Source: Nonomuraea maritima
GTDB taxonomy: Bacteria > Actinomycetota > Actinomycetes > Streptosporangiales > Streptosporangiaceae
Length of the DNA stretch: 64,000 nt
Reading direction: 5' to 3'
Assembly (NCBI RefSeq): GCF_900100395.1
Contig: NZ_FNFB01000009.1
Coordinates: 124,001 to 188,000 of the forward strand
Within the stretch, counting starts at the first letter, position 1; the number at the start of each line of letters is the position of its first letter. The notes under the pieces are model-generated. The model had not been told where the DNA came from. It saw only the letters and a program-made list of their open reading frames with translations, and ran no database searches. This document shows, piece by piece, positions 33,817 through 40,957 of the stretch. The position numbers and the translations under genes are program-made.

Positions 33817-34757
33817 ACGGGGACCGTCTCTCTGCGTAGGTGGTCGCCCGCCTCCCAGGGGAACAGGTGCAGGTTCCACCCGCCCAGGCAGTTGCAGTAG
33901 AGCGCCATGTGCGCCATGACGGAGATGTAGTCCTCCTGGCTGTCGATCCGGTCCAGACCGTCCAGCAGCCGCTGGGTGAAGCCCCAGAGCGTGTCGAGCC
34001 CGCAGTAGCCGAGGAACTCGGCGGGCGTGTGGGCGAGCTGCCGGGTCATCTGCCGCAGCCACGGCATCGGCATGCCGTCGAGCGCGGCCCTGACCAGGCC
34101 GCCGTAACAGCTGTAGCCGAGCGGCCGGGTCTCGCCGTTCACGAACAGCAGAGTGGTGAGGACGGTCTCGTAGCTGCCGGCACCCGAACGGATGCGGCCC
34201 TGGTGCAGGTCGACGAGTTCCTGTGGCGGGTCGAGCCAGATGCGCTCGGTCTCGGCGTGCACCTCGCCGACGAGCTCGTTGAGCAGGGGGTCGCTGATCG
34301 GCAGCCGGGGCACCCGGTGGCCGGACGGTTCGCCCGCGCGGCGAACCTCGGCGACGACCGGCTTCTTGGTGGTGTAGACCGAGTCCCACACCTCGCGGCC
34401 GGCCCGGACGAGCGCGGGCAGGTCCTCTTCGAGTACCTGGCCGATGGGGGTGGCCATCATGGGCTCGGTGAGCTCGCCGTACTTGATGCCGAGGTGCTGC
34501 AGACGGGAGCAGAACAGGGTCCCGTCGGGAACGGTCCGCCGGTCCACGCGGTACTCGGCGGATGTGTAGAGGAGCGAATGGGATGGGGCCAGGTGGTACA
34601 GGTGGTACCCCGCGACCAGGGCGTGGCCCTGCAAGCTGCGGTAGGGCAGCGCGTCCCACAGGCACTGGGCCAGGGCCGCGTTCCGCTGGTCGAGGTCTGC
34701 CCGGACGGTGATGTCGAGGCCGGGCCAGGCTATTTCCACACGCTTGGATTCGTTCAC
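33813..34757 (-). CDS. Cucumopine-synthase-like protein (cyclophilin-like domain plus helical bundle)
   Basis: 314 residues, cytoplasmic. The N-terminal half (VEIAWPGLDITVRADLDQRNAALAQCLWDALPYRSLQGHALVAGYHLYHL) resembles the cyclophilin-like fold of DUF3830 and opine-type cucumopine/mikimopine synthases. The C-terminal half is mostly helical (ISDPLLNELVGEVHAETERIWLDPPQELVDLHQGR ... WLRQMTRQLAHTPAEFLGYCGLDTLWGFTQRLLDGLDRI), like the helical bundle of those synthases. Plant-pathogen cucumopine synthase condenses histidine with 2-oxoglutarate. The assignment is from memory of the family and is moderate; a remote homologue with a different amine is equally possible. First gene of the three-gene operon with FAD oxidase and P450. 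Confidence 0.5.
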   Translation of the reverse strand: MNESKRVEIAWPGLDITVRADLDQRNAALAQCLWDALPYRSLQGHALVAGYHLYHLAPSHSLLYTSAEYRVDRRTVPDGTLFCSRLQHLGIKYGELTEPMMATPIGQVLEEDLPALVRAGREVWDSVYTTKKPVVAEVRRAGEPSGHRVPRLPISDPLLNELVGEVHAETERIWLDPPQELVDLHQGRIRSGAGSYETVLTTLLFVNGETRPLGYSCYGGLVRAALDGMPMPWLRQMTRQLAHTPAEFLGYCGLDTLWGFTQRLLDGLDRIDSQEDYISVMAHMALYCNCLGGWNLHLFPWEAGDHLRRETVPV

Positions 34758-34811
34758 AGTACGTCACTCTAACGACACGGTTTGTGGCGATACAGCCCGA
34801 AGTGACCAGTT

Positions 34812-35789
34812 TTACTGCGACATAGCCTGATCTGGAATGATCAGTGAGACGCTGCGCTGATCGCCCCAGATGGACGTTTTGTCCACGTATGGACGCACAA
34901 GTTCGGTGAGGACGGGGTCGCCGCGTCCGTTCAGCTCGTCGGAGGCCACCTTGCGCACCACGCCCGCGAGGACGTCGGCGATCTGCACCCGCTCGTCCTG
35001 GACCGAGTCGACGAGCCGCAGCCCCGCCATCCGGCCGTCCAGAATGTGGCGCAGCTGCGCGACGCGCTCGTCGGTCAGGATGGTCTGCCGGTCGTGCACC
35101 ACGGAGACGGGACGGCCGTCCGCGCCCCAGAACCCGACCGCCTGGACGATGGCAGGGATGAGCGGGTCGAGCGCCGGGAAGACGTACGGGTCGGCGAGCA
35201 GGCGCTCCCGGAACTCCCCGACCCGATCCCTGGCCCGCCACAGGGCGTCCATGATCTCGCCGGCCGGGCCGCCTGTCGTGCGCAGGGCCTCGACCAGCAG
35301 GAACGTCTCCTCGACCGACATGCTGACGCCCTGGCCGTTCTTCGCGCGCAGCAGGTAGTTGAACGAGTCGAGCAGCGCCGCCCAACGCTCGGGGCCGAAC
35401 GCGCGCCGCCCCTCGCGATACAGCGTCATCGCCGTGGCCTCGGCGGCGGGGTCGAGACCCACGCGCGGCGCGTGGTCGGCCGACAGCAGCGCGGTGACCT
35501 TGCCGACCGCGTAGAAGGTCTTGTCGACCAGGAACACGTGCACCCGTCCGAGCGTCGGCCCGTCGGGGCCGAGGAGCCACAGCAGCGCCGCGCGGTGCTT
35601 GCGGCGCAGGACGTGGTTCGCGCGGTACTCGACGGCCGGGGTCGGCGCCCGCACGCGCAGCTCCGCCACCGCGGCCGCGGCGGCCGCGGAGTCGAGCCCG
35701 ACGCTGGCATGCGCGAACACGTCGCTGTTCCCGCCGACGAGCTTCTCGCCTTCCGAGCCGGACTCGTCGCACGCGATCTCGACAGGCAT
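34812..35789 (-). CDS. DUF3800-like protein
   Basis: 325 residues. The N-terminal IACDESGSEGE and the late VDSVQDERVQIADVLAGVVRKVAS correspond to the conserved DESG and D-x3-xxIQxADxxAG motifs of DUF3800, an RNase H-like fold found near phage-defence and mobile genes; acidic residues in both motifs would bind metal. The fold is known, the biochemical role is not. It lies 54 bp upstream of the cucumopine-synthase-like gene on the same strand, so it may share transcription, but no ATGA coupling links them and I would not assume one function. Confidence 0.65.
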   Translation of the reverse strand: MPVEIACDESGSEGEKLVGGNSDVFAHASVGLDSAAAAAAVAELRVRAPTPAVEYRANHVLRRKHRAALLWLLGPDGPTLGRVHVFLVDKTFYAVGKVTALLSADHAPRVGLDPAAEATAMTLYREGRRAFGPERWAALLDSFNYLLRAKNGQGVSMSVEETFLLVEALRTTGGPAGEIMDALWRARDRVGEFRERLLADPYVFPALDPLIPAIVQAVGFWGADGRPVSVVHDRQTILTDERVAQLRHILDGRMAGLRLVDSVQDERVQIADVLAGVVRKVASDELNGRGDPVLTELVRPYVDKTSIWGDQRSVSLIIPDQAMSQ

Positions 35790-35966
35790 GCCGCCAACCT
35801 AGCTCCGCCCATGAACTCCCCGCGAGACGTTTTCGTCCAGGGCCGGCGTTTCCGCCCGAGTTCCGTGCGGCGTGGGGTCCATGCGCGCGGATGCCCCCGC
35901 ACCGCGGAGTTCCGTGCGGCATGGTGGGAGCTGATGTCCCCGTCCGGTCGACGAGAGGGAGCCCCG

Positions 35967-36608
35967 ATGGTGCGGTCAGCCGACTACCAGAACCCCCGCT
36001 TCGCCCGCGCCTATCTCGCGGGCGTCGACCTGGCCGACCGGCGCGGCGGGTACGAGCACCGGCGCCGCCTCGTCGCGGGCCTCGAAGGCCGCGTCATCGA
36101 GGTCGGCGCGGGCAGCGGCCGCAACTTCCCGCACTACCCTCCGACGGTCACCGAGGTCGTCGCCGTCGAACCGGACGACACGCTGCGCGCCCACGCGGTG
36201 CACGCCGCCGCCGCGGCGCAGGTGCGGGCGACCGTTGTGCCGGGGCACGGCGAGGACCTGCCCGGTGAGCCCGGGACGTACGACGCGGCGGTGGTCTCCC
36301 TGGTGCTGTGCACCGTCCCGTCGCCCGAGCGGGCCCTGCGCGAGATCGTCCGGCTGCTCCGCCCCGGCGCGGCCCTCCGCTTCTACGAGCACGTACGATC
36401 CCCGAACCTCGCGCTCGGCCTGCTCGAAGACCTCGTGACGCCCGCCTGGCGACGCCTGGCCGGCGGCTGCTGCCCCAACCGCGACACCCGCGCAGCGATC
36501 GAGCGAGCCGGCTTCACCATCGACGACGTGACCGCCTTCCCCTTCTCCCCGCAACCCGGCGTCCCCCGCCTGACCCACCTCCTCGGCACCGCCCACCTCC
36601 CCCTCTGA
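35967..36608 (+). CDS. Class I SAM-dependent methyltransferase (UbiE/METTL7-like)
   Basis: 213 residues. SAM-binding motif I VIEVGAGSGRNFPHYP, an acidic end of strand 2 (VVAVEPDD), motif YDAAVVSLVLCTVPSPERALREIVRLLRPGAALRFYEHV, and a C-terminal region with GGCCPNRDTRAAIERAGF that fits the METTL7/UbiE-type group acting on thiols, quinones or lipids. ATG 35967 has GAGAGGGA six bases upstream; the earlier in-frame extension runs through the antisense DUF3800 gene. Divergent from DUF3800; the sulfonate operon leader follows 112 bp downstream. Confidence 0.8.
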   Translation: MVRSADYQNPRFARAYLAGVDLADRRGGYEHRRRLVAGLEGRVIEVGAGSGRNFPHYPPTVTEVVAVEPDDTLRAHAVHAAAAAQVRATVVPGHGEDLPGEPGTYDAAVVSLVLCTVPSPERALREIVRLLRPGAALRFYEHVRSPNLALGLLEDLVTPAWRRLAGGCCPNRDTRAAIERAGFTIDDVTAFPFSPQPGVPRLTHLLGTAHLPL

Positions 36609-36670
36609 CCCGACGTACGGCGCGTCGCGCGCCCCTCGTGGGTGCTTGCCTGTCCAGTAAAGCATGTATA

Positions 36671-36682
36671 TCTGGTAGGGAA
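36671..36682 (+). promoter_or_regulatory. TCTGGTAGGGAA element before the sulfonate leader peptide
   Basis: TCTGGTAGGGAA sits 39 bp upstream of the leader peptide start in an AT-rich patch (GTATATCTGGTAGGGAATGTTGACTT). The same 12 bases occur at 63888-63899, 26 bp before the last gene start in the window. It may be part of the promoter or a sulfur-regulator site. Confidence 0.5.
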
Positions 36683-36720
36683 TGTTGACTTAAGGGTCGG
36701 GTGTCCCTAGGTTCGTGGTC

Positions 36721-36795
36721 ATGAGCCAGGCCGCGTACCTGACGCGGCGCGCGCACGTCGACCACGGTCACGTCGCCAGCGCGCAGTGTCGCTGA
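36721..36795 (+). CDS. Cysteine-containing leader peptide of a sulfur operon
   Basis: A 24-codon frame encoding MSQAAYLTRRAHVDHGHVAS then AQCR. The pattern (short, TRR-HVD-x-x-VAS-x-x-CR at the end) is the one seen before many actinobacterial sulfonate, sulfate and cysteine genes, where the terminal Cys-Arg is thought to sense cysteinyl-tRNA through ribosome stalling. It precedes the ssu-like operon by 110 bp, and a GC-rich hairpin lies in between. It is too short to be detected by usual gene callers. Confidence 0.75.
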   Translation: MSQAAYLTRRAHVDHGHVASAQCR

Positions 36796-36847
36796 TCCGG
36801 AGATCTCCCGCCGACCCCCGCCACCGCGACGAGGTGGCCGGCGCGTC

Positions 36848-36863
36848 CCCGCCGCCGGGCGGG
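36848..36863 (+). terminator. Possible attenuator hairpin between leader peptide and ssuA
   Basis: CCCGCC, GCCG, GGCGGG can pair 53 bp after the leader stop and 42 bp before ssuA; CCACC/GGTGG just upstream could form an alternative stem. This matches a leader-peptide attenuation layout but has no U-run, so function is only inferred. Confidence 0.45.
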
Positions 36864-36905
36864 TCGAGTTCCCACGTCCGTGACGACCGAAGGACTGACT
36901 TCTTC

Positions 36906-37967
36906 ATGCCTGTGCCCATCCGTCCGCCCCGCGCCGCCGCGCTCGCCGTGCTGCTGCTGGCCGCCCTGACCGCGTGCGCCCCGCCCGGCGCCCGCGCGTC
37001 CGGCGCCCCGAAGCTCGCGCCGGACGCCCCGCTGCCCACCACCGTCCCCGAGGGCACCAAGCTGATCGTCGGAGACCCTGCCACCAAGGTGGCGCTCCAG
37101 CTCTCCGGCGAGATCGACGACTTCTCGTTCGCCATCGAGTGGGCGAACCTCTCCGGCGGCCCGCAGACCAGCGAGGCGTTCCGCGCCGACGCGCTCGACG
37201 TCGGCGCGGTCGCCGAGATCCCCGCCATCCACGCGACCTGGACCGGCCTCCCGGTCAAGATCGTCGCCTCCAGGTTCCGCAAGGACCCACTTAACCACCC
37301 GACGTACGAACTCGGCGTCGCCCCCGGCGTCCATGTGAAGACCCTGGCCGACCTGCGCGGTAAGAAGATCGCCTACAGCCCCGGCCAGGCCCAGGGCGCG
37401 CTGGTGCTCAAGGTGCTCAAGCACGCCGGGCTCACCAAGGACGACGTCACCCTCGTCGAGCTGCCGAGCACCGGCGACGTCTACCCCAACGCGCTGGCCT
37501 CGAAGCAGGTGGACGTCGCCCCCATCGGCGGCGTCAACATCAAGCGCTACGTCACCAAGTTCGGCAGGGACGGCGCCACCATCATCCGCCACGGCCTGCG
37601 CGACGACCCCGCCCACCTCTACGTCCGCACCTCCACCCTGGAGGACCCGGCCAAGGCCGCGGCCATCCGCGAGTACGTCGCCGCCTGGGCCCGCGCCTCC
37701 CGCTGGACGTACGAGCACCCGAAGGAGTGGATCGCCGGCTACTACGTCAAGGACCAGGGCCTGAGCGAGGCCGACGGGCAGTACCTGGTCGGGCTGGCGG
37801 GCGAGCCGGACGTCCCCGCCGACTGGTCCGAGGCCATCGCCCGGCACCAGGAGAGCATCGACATCCTCGCCAAGGAGACCGGCAACCCGCGGATCGAGGC
37901 AGAGGACCTCTACGACCTGCGCTACGAGACCGTGGGCGCCGACGCGCTCGAGGGAGGCACGCGATGA
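36906..37967 (+). CDS. ssuA: Aliphatic sulfonate ABC transporter, substrate-binding lipoprotein
   Basis: 353 residues. Signal peptide with lipobox LTAC (residues 1-25) makes it a lipid-anchored receptor. The NMT1/SsuA-type periplasmic-binding fold follows: FAIEWANLSGGPQTSEAFRADALDVGAV, TYELGVAPGVHVKTLADLRGKKIAYSPGQAQGALVLKVLKHAGLTKDDV and QVDVAPIGGVNIKRY. Binds organosulfonates or similar sulfur compounds. Start ATG 36906. It overlaps ssuC by four bases. Context with permease, ATPase, monooxygenase and Cys leader peptide supports sulfonate over nitrate or taurine, though taurine is possible. Confidence 0.85.
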   Translation: MPVPIRPPRAAALAVLLLAALTACAPPGARASGAPKLAPDAPLPTTVPEGTKLIVGDPATKVALQLSGEIDDFSFAIEWANLSGGPQTSEAFRADALDVGAVAEIPAIHATWTGLPVKIVASRFRKDPLNHPTYELGVAPGVHVKTLADLRGKKIAYSPGQAQGALVLKVLKHAGLTKDDVTLVELPSTGDVYPNALASKQVDVAPIGGVNIKRYVTKFGRDGATIIRHGLRDDPAHLYVRTSTLEDPAKAAAIREYVAAWARASRWTYEHPKEWIAGYYVKDQGLSEADGQYLVGLAGEPDVPADWSEAIARHQESIDILAKETGNPRIEAEDLYDLRYETVGADALEGGTR

Positions 37968-38791
37968 CGCTGCTCGCCGCACGTCCGTCCGCCACCACCG
38001 GCCGCGTACGGCCCCGCCGCCGCCTCGCCCCCGGCCGTCCCGTGCCCTCGGGCTTCCTGCTGGGCCCGCTGCTGCTGCTCGGGCTGTGGGCGGCCGCCTC
38101 GGCGTCCGGGTGGCTCGATCCCCGCTTCCTGTCCGCGCCCTGGACGGTGGTGACCACCGCCGTCGAGCTGGCCGAGAGCGGGCGCCTCCAGGACAACCTG
38201 CTCACCTCGGTCGAACGGGTCGCGCTCGGCCTCGCCATCGGCATCCCCGCCGGGGCGGCGCTCGCGCTCGTCTCCGGGCTCAGCCGCTGGGGCGAGGCCG
38301 TCATCGACGGTCCCATCCAGATCAAGCGCGCCATCCCGTCGCTCGCGCTGATGCCGCTGCTGGTCCTCTGGCTCGGCATCGGCGAGGTGATGAAGGTGTC
38401 CGTCATCGCCGTCGGCGTGCTGGTGCCGATCTACATCCACACCCACAACGGGCTGCGCACCATCGACAGCCGCTACGTCGAGCTGGCTGAGACGGTCAGG
38501 CTGAGCCGCGCCGCGTTCATCCGCCGGGTCGTGCTGCCGGGGGCGCTGCCGGGCTTCCTGCTCGGCCTGCGCTTCGCCGTCACCACCGCGTGGCTCATCC
38601 TCGTGGTGGCCGAGCTCATCAACTCCACCAGCGGCATCGGTTACATGATGGATCTCGCGCGCACGTACGGGCAGACCGACGTGATCCTCGTCGGCCTCGT
38701 CGTGTACGGCCTGCTCGGCCTGTTCTCCGACGCGGCCGTCCGCCTCGCCGAGAGGAGGACGCTGTCGTGGCGACGCACACTGGCGAGCTGA
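37964..38791 (+). CDS. ssuC: Aliphatic sulfonate ABC transporter, permease
   Basis: 275 residues with six membrane helices after a basic N-terminal extension. The cytoplasmic loop for the ATPase is the EAA-like YVELAETVRLSRAAFIRRVVLPGALPGFLLGLRF, and AIPSLALMPLLVLWLGIGEVMKV is typical of SsuC/TauC/NrtB. It is coupled to ssuA by an ATGA overlap and to ssuB by a 25-bp overlap. Confidence 0.88.
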   Translation: MTLLAARPSATTGRVRPRRRLAPGRPVPSGFLLGPLLLLGLWAAASASGWLDPRFLSAPWTVVTTAVELAESGRLQDNLLTSVERVALGLAIGIPAGAALALVSGLSRWGEAVIDGPIQIKRAIPSLALMPLLVLWLGIGEVMKVSVIAVGVLVPIYIHTHNGLRTIDSRYVELAETVRLSRAAFIRRVVLPGALPGFLLGLRFAVTTAWLILVVAELINSTSGIGYMMDLARTYGQTDVILVGLVVYGLLGLFSDAAVRLAERRTLSWRRTLAS

Positions 38792-39459
38792 TCCGCGTAC
38801 AGGGCCTGACCCGCCGCTACGGCGCGCGGGCCGTGCTCGACGGACTCGACCTGGAGATCGCGCCCGGCGAGTTCGTGGCGCTGCTCGGGCAGAGCGGCTC
38901 GGGCAAGAGCACCCTGCTGCGGGCCCTGGCCGGGCTGGACGACGACGTGGCGGGCGGCGGCACGGTCGCGGTGCCCGAGCAGGTGTCGGTGGTGTTCCAG
39001 GACGCCCGGCTGCTGCCGTGGGCGCGCGTGCTCGACAACGTCGTGCTCGGCCTGCCGAGGGCCGAGCAGCGGGGCCGGGAGTGCCTGGCCGAGGTCGGGC
39101 TGGCCGGTCGCGAACGGGCCTGGCCCAACGAACTGTCCGGGGGAGAGCAGCAGCGGGTGGCGCTGGCCAGGTCGCTGGTCCGCGAGCCCAGCCTGCTGCT
39201 GGCCGACGAGCCGTTCGGCGCCCTCGACGCGCTGACCAGGCTCAGGATGCACGCCCTGCTGCGCCGCCTGTTCGAACAGCACCGCCCCGCCGTGCTGCTC
39301 GTCACCCATGACGTGGACGAGGCCATCGCGCTCGCCGACCGCGTACTCGTGCTCGGCGACGGCAGGATCGCGGCCGAGAAGCGGCTCGACGGCGGCACGA
39401 GCACCACCGAGATCAGGGCCGAGCTGCTGCGGGCGCTCGGCGTGACCGCGGACCTGTGA
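38767..39459 (+). CDS. ssuB: Aliphatic sulfonate ABC transporter, ATPase
   Basis: 230 residues. Walker A LLGQSGSGKSTLL, signature LSGGEQQRVALARSLV, Walker B LLLADEPFGALD and the H-loop VTHDVDEA, typical of SsuB/TauB. GTG 38767 lies inside ssuC and has GAGAGGAGG seven bases upstream, so the two genes overlap by 25 bp. It energises the ssuAC importer. Confidence 0.9.
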   Translation: MATHTGELIRVQGLTRRYGARAVLDGLDLEIAPGEFVALLGQSGSGKSTLLRALAGLDDDVAGGGTVAVPEQVSVVFQDARLLPWARVLDNVVLGLPRAEQRGRECLAEVGLAGRERAWPNELSGGEQQRVALARSLVREPSLLLADEPFGALDALTRLRMHALLRRLFEQHRPAVLLVTHDVDEAIALADRVLVLGDGRIAAEKRLDGGTSTTEIRAELLRALGVTADL

Positions 39460-39472
39460 CGGGAGGACGACC

Positions 39473-40786
39473 GTGAGACAACTCAACCTCAACCTCTTCA
39501 TCTACCCGGGCGGACACCACGAGGCCGCCTGGCGGCACCCCGGCGCGGAGCCGCACCGGGTGCTCGACATCACGTACTACCAGCAGCTCGCCCAGCGGGC
39601 CGAGGCCGCCGCGTTCGACGCCGTGTTCTTCGCCGACGGGCCCTCGCTGCCCGGCAACGTGCGCTACGCCAGCCGGTTCCGGCTGGAGCCGTTCACATGG
39701 CTGTCGGCCATCGCCGCGGCGACCAGCAGGATCGGGCTGATCGGGACCGCGTCCACGACGTACATGGAGCCGTACAACCTGGCCCGGCTGTTCGCCTCGC
39801 TCGACCACCTGAGCGGCGGGCGGGCCGGATGGAACATCGTCACCACCGGCGCGCCGCAGGCGGCGGCCAACTTCGGGCTCGACGAGCACCCCGTGCACGC
39901 CCGGCGCTACGCCAGGGCGCACGAGTTCGTCGAGGTGGTCAGCGCGCTGTGGGACAGCTGGGAGGACGACGCCCTCGTCGTCGACCCCGCGTCCGGCGTC
40001 TTCGCCGACGACACGAAGATCCACCCGATCGACCACGTGGGCGAGTCGCTACGGGTGCGGGGCCCGCTCAACACGCCGCGCACCCCGCAGGGCAGGCCGG
40101 TGTACGTGCAGGCGGGGTCGTCGCCGGACGGCAGGGCGTTCGCCGCCCGGCACGCCGAGGCCGTGTTCACCGCGCACCAGACCCTGGCCGACGCCCAGGC
40201 GTTCTACGCCGACCTCAAGCGCCGCGTCAAGGATGAGGGCCGCGACCCCGACCTGGTCAAGGTGCTGCCCGGGATCAGCCCGCACATCGGCTCGACCGAG
40301 GCCGAGGCACGCGCGCTGCAGCGGGAGCTCGACGAGCTGACCCAGCCGGAGTACTCGCTGCAGCAGCTCCACCGGCTGCTCGGGGTGGACCTCAGCGGCC
40401 ATGACCTGGACGGGCCCGTTCCCCGTGACCTGGTGCCCACCGGCGGGCGGCACGATCACGGCAGCCGCTTCGAGGTCGTGCTGGGCATCATCGAACGGGA
40501 GCGGCCCACGATCAGGCAGCTGCTGCACCACCTGGCCGGGGCGCGCGGCCACTGGGTCACCGCCGGGACGCCCGAGCAGATCGCCGGCCGCATCGAGCAG
40601 TGGTTCCTCGGCGGGGCGGCCGACGGCTTCAACGTCATGCCTCCGTACCTGACGGGCGGGTTCGACGTGTTCGCCGATGAGGTGGTGCCGATCCTGCGCC
40701 GGCGCGGCCTGTTCCGCACGGAGTACGCCGGCTCCACCCTGCGCGAGCACTACGGCCTGCCCCGCCCGGCCGGCCGCTCCTCGTGA
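39473..40786 (+). CDS. FMNH2-dependent monooxygenase, NtaA/SnaA/DszA-like
   Basis: 437 residues of the luciferase-like superfamily, group NtaA/SnaA/DszA/SoxA: long form with LNLFIYPGGHHEAAWRHPGAE, FFADGP, TTYMEPYNLARLFASLDHLSGGRAGWNIVTT, and GQFS-like tail. These enzymes use FMNH2 and oxygen to cleave C-S or C-N bonds. As the last gene of a sulfonate uptake operon it most likely releases sulfite from the imported compound, in place of SsuD, which is shorter. GTG with GGGAGGA five bases upstream. No flavin reductase is encoded beside it. The stop codon lies inside a 15-bp tandem repeat. Confidence 0.85.
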   Translation: MRQLNLNLFIYPGGHHEAAWRHPGAEPHRVLDITYYQQLAQRAEAAAFDAVFFADGPSLPGNVRYASRFRLEPFTWLSAIAAATSRIGLIGTASTTYMEPYNLARLFASLDHLSGGRAGWNIVTTGAPQAAANFGLDEHPVHARRYARAHEFVEVVSALWDSWEDDALVVDPASGVFADDTKIHPIDHVGESLRVRGPLNTPRTPQGRPVYVQAGSSPDGRAFAARHAEAVFTAHQTLADAQAFYADLKRRVKDEGRDPDLVKVLPGISPHIGSTEAEARALQRELDELTQPEYSLQQLHRLLGVDLSGHDLDGPVPRDLVPTGGRHDHGSRFEVVLGIIERERPTIRQLLHHLAGARGHWVTAGTPEQIAGRIEQWFLGGAADGFNVMPPYLTGGFDVFADEVVPILRRRGLFRTEYAGSTLREHYGLPRPAGRSS

Positions 40787-40832
40787 CGCCGCTCCTCGTG
40801 ACGCCGCTCCTCGTGACGGCGCTCCTCGTGAC
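40773..40832 (+). repeat. Four tandem 15-bp units across the monooxygenase stop codon
   Basis: GCCGCTCCTCGTGAC repeats at 40773, 40788, 40803 and 40818 (last unit one mismatch). The TGA of the gene is inside unit 1, so each unit carries an in-frame copy of the end (RSS-stop). Looks like replication slippage. Confidence 0.9.
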
Positions 40833-40927
40833 ACCGCGCCCCCCGGCGGCTGCGTTCCGCGCGCCGCCGGGAGGCTGGGCGGTAGGTTGGGTGGTCGCCG
40901 GTGCTGTCGCGGCTGACGTATTACTGG

Positions 40928-40951
40928 TTTTCCTACCAAAGTATGGGAAAA
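40928..40951. promoter_or_regulatory. Inverted repeat / GGTAGG-like element before the LanC-like gene
   Basis: TTTTCC (40928-40933) and GGAAAA (40946-40951) are arms of an inverted repeat in an AT-rich patch immediately upstream of ATG 40958. The complementary strand here reads TTTGGTAGGAAAACC, close to the TCTGGTAGGGAA elements at 36671 and 63888. It may be the operator of the LanC-like gene, and it argues against the in-frame start at 40943. Confidence 0.4.
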
Positions 40952-40957
40952 TGGCCT

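Noticed and set aside
34758-34811. DUF3800 gene as part of the opine-like operon
   Set aside because: It is separated by 54 bp without ATGA coupling and belongs to a family with unrelated neighbours; kept as a separate gene.
36609-36720. A riboswitch before the sulfonate operon
   Set aside because: I could not find a SAM or other riboswitch core; the short leader peptide explains the control better.
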